Positions 13,020 through 13,335 of a stretch of 13,335 bases of DNA are shown in pieces. The stretch covers positions 1 through 13,335 of the forward strand of contig WFRP01000170.1 in assembly GCA_015486505.1 (NCBI GenBank), in the 5' to 3' direction. Origin of the DNA: Pseudomonadota bacterium (lineage in GTDB: Bacteria; Desulfobacterota; Anaeroferrophillalia; Anaeroferrophillales; Tharpellaceae). The notes under the pieces were generated by a model. The model was not told the origin of the DNA. It was given only the letters and a program-made list of their open reading frames with translations, and made no database searches. Position 1 is the stretch's first letter, and every line of letters begins with the position of its first letter. Both the position numbers and the translations under genes were made by a program.

Positions 13020-13335
13020 TGCGGGAACAAATCCCGCAACCCAAACGGAGCCTTACGGCCCGTACCCAGGGGTAATCCGATGGTCGCACCCCAAGGGCAC
13101 TTCCGTTGGGCGCAAATAAGTACTCTTATCAGAACATTTTCTTGTTTTTACAGTTGAAAAAAGCTGTCGAAAAAAACAAGAAAATAACCTGTAAGGTACT
13201 AATGCGGGAACAATCCCCGCAACCCAATTGGGCCTTTGCGGCCCGCAAATAAGTACTCTTATCAGAACATTTTCTTGTTTTTACAGTTGAAAAAAGCTGT
13301 CGAAAAAAACAAGAAAATAACCTGTAAGGTACTAA
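13020..13335 (+). repeat. Hairpin repeat array 4: two units at the window edge
   Basis: Units 13020-13202 (183 bp, two optional modules at 13064-13087 and 13088-13113) and 13203-13335 (133 bp, none). In the second, H1 is 13204-13220, H2 GGGCC/GGCCC 13230-13244, H3 ATAAG/CTTAT 13249-13262, H4 arms 13269-13282 and 13305-13318 with an inner ACAG/CTGT, and H5 ACCT/AGGT 13320-13330. From H2 onward this unit is nearly identical to 9531-9663. The window stops exactly at the unit's last base. Confidence 0.92.

Overview
The window looks like bacterial chromosome from a Gram-negative, flagellated organism. An outer-membrane lipid-transport lipoprotein (MlaA), lipoprotein signal sequences and a sigma-54 promoter in front of a flgB-flgC-fliE-fliF-fliG-fliH-fliI operon fit Desulfobacterota/Deltaproteobacteria-type genomes best. 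The lineage is an inference; nothing here fixes genus or species.

Layout. Positions 1-636 hold no gene: three reverse-oriented copies of a multi-hairpin repeat, a conserved end module, and one copy of a second dispersed repeat. Positions 791-2894 (minus strand) carry a translationally coupled pair, a secreted alpha/beta hydrolase followed by mlaA, closed by an intrinsic terminator at 706-736. One isolated hairpin repeat unit lies at 3002-3124. Positions 3240-3728 (minus) encode a small unrecognised lipoprotein whose start region is tandemly duplicated. Positions 3964-5245 (minus) hold an overlapping pair, a VOC/glyoxalase-fold protein and a compact amidohydrolase. Positions 5277-5838 are a 562-bp gene-less element with 15-bp terminal inverted repeats and flanking 6-bp direct repeats, carrying two hairpin units. 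A tRNA-Gly(CCC) with its own promoter and terminator follows. From 6249 rightward comes the flagellar operon, transcribed from a near-consensus sigma-54 promoter. It encodes the proximal rod (FlgB, FlgC), rod/MS-ring adapter (FliE), MS ring (FliF), switch protein (FliG) and export ATPase with its regulator (FliI, FliH). The window ends inside another hairpin array (13020-13335), where fliJ would often be expected.

The most unusual content is the hairpin repeat family: 11 copies (one cut by the window edge) at five loci. Each unit is about 109-210 bp and can fold into five consecutive stem-loops (H1 to H5). Stems are preserved while sequence changes, including compensatory changes in H2 and H4. 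A 24-26 bp module is inserted 0 to 3 times between H2 and H3. One three-copy array sits inside the flagellar operon between fliF and fliG, where these genes are normally adjacent or overlapping. The family has both MITE-like features (terminal inverted repeats, candidate target-site duplication, a shared end module) and RNA-like features (covarying stems). No transposase or other protein partner is encoded in the window. Both window edges fall in these repeats, which is what an assembly break at repeats would look like.
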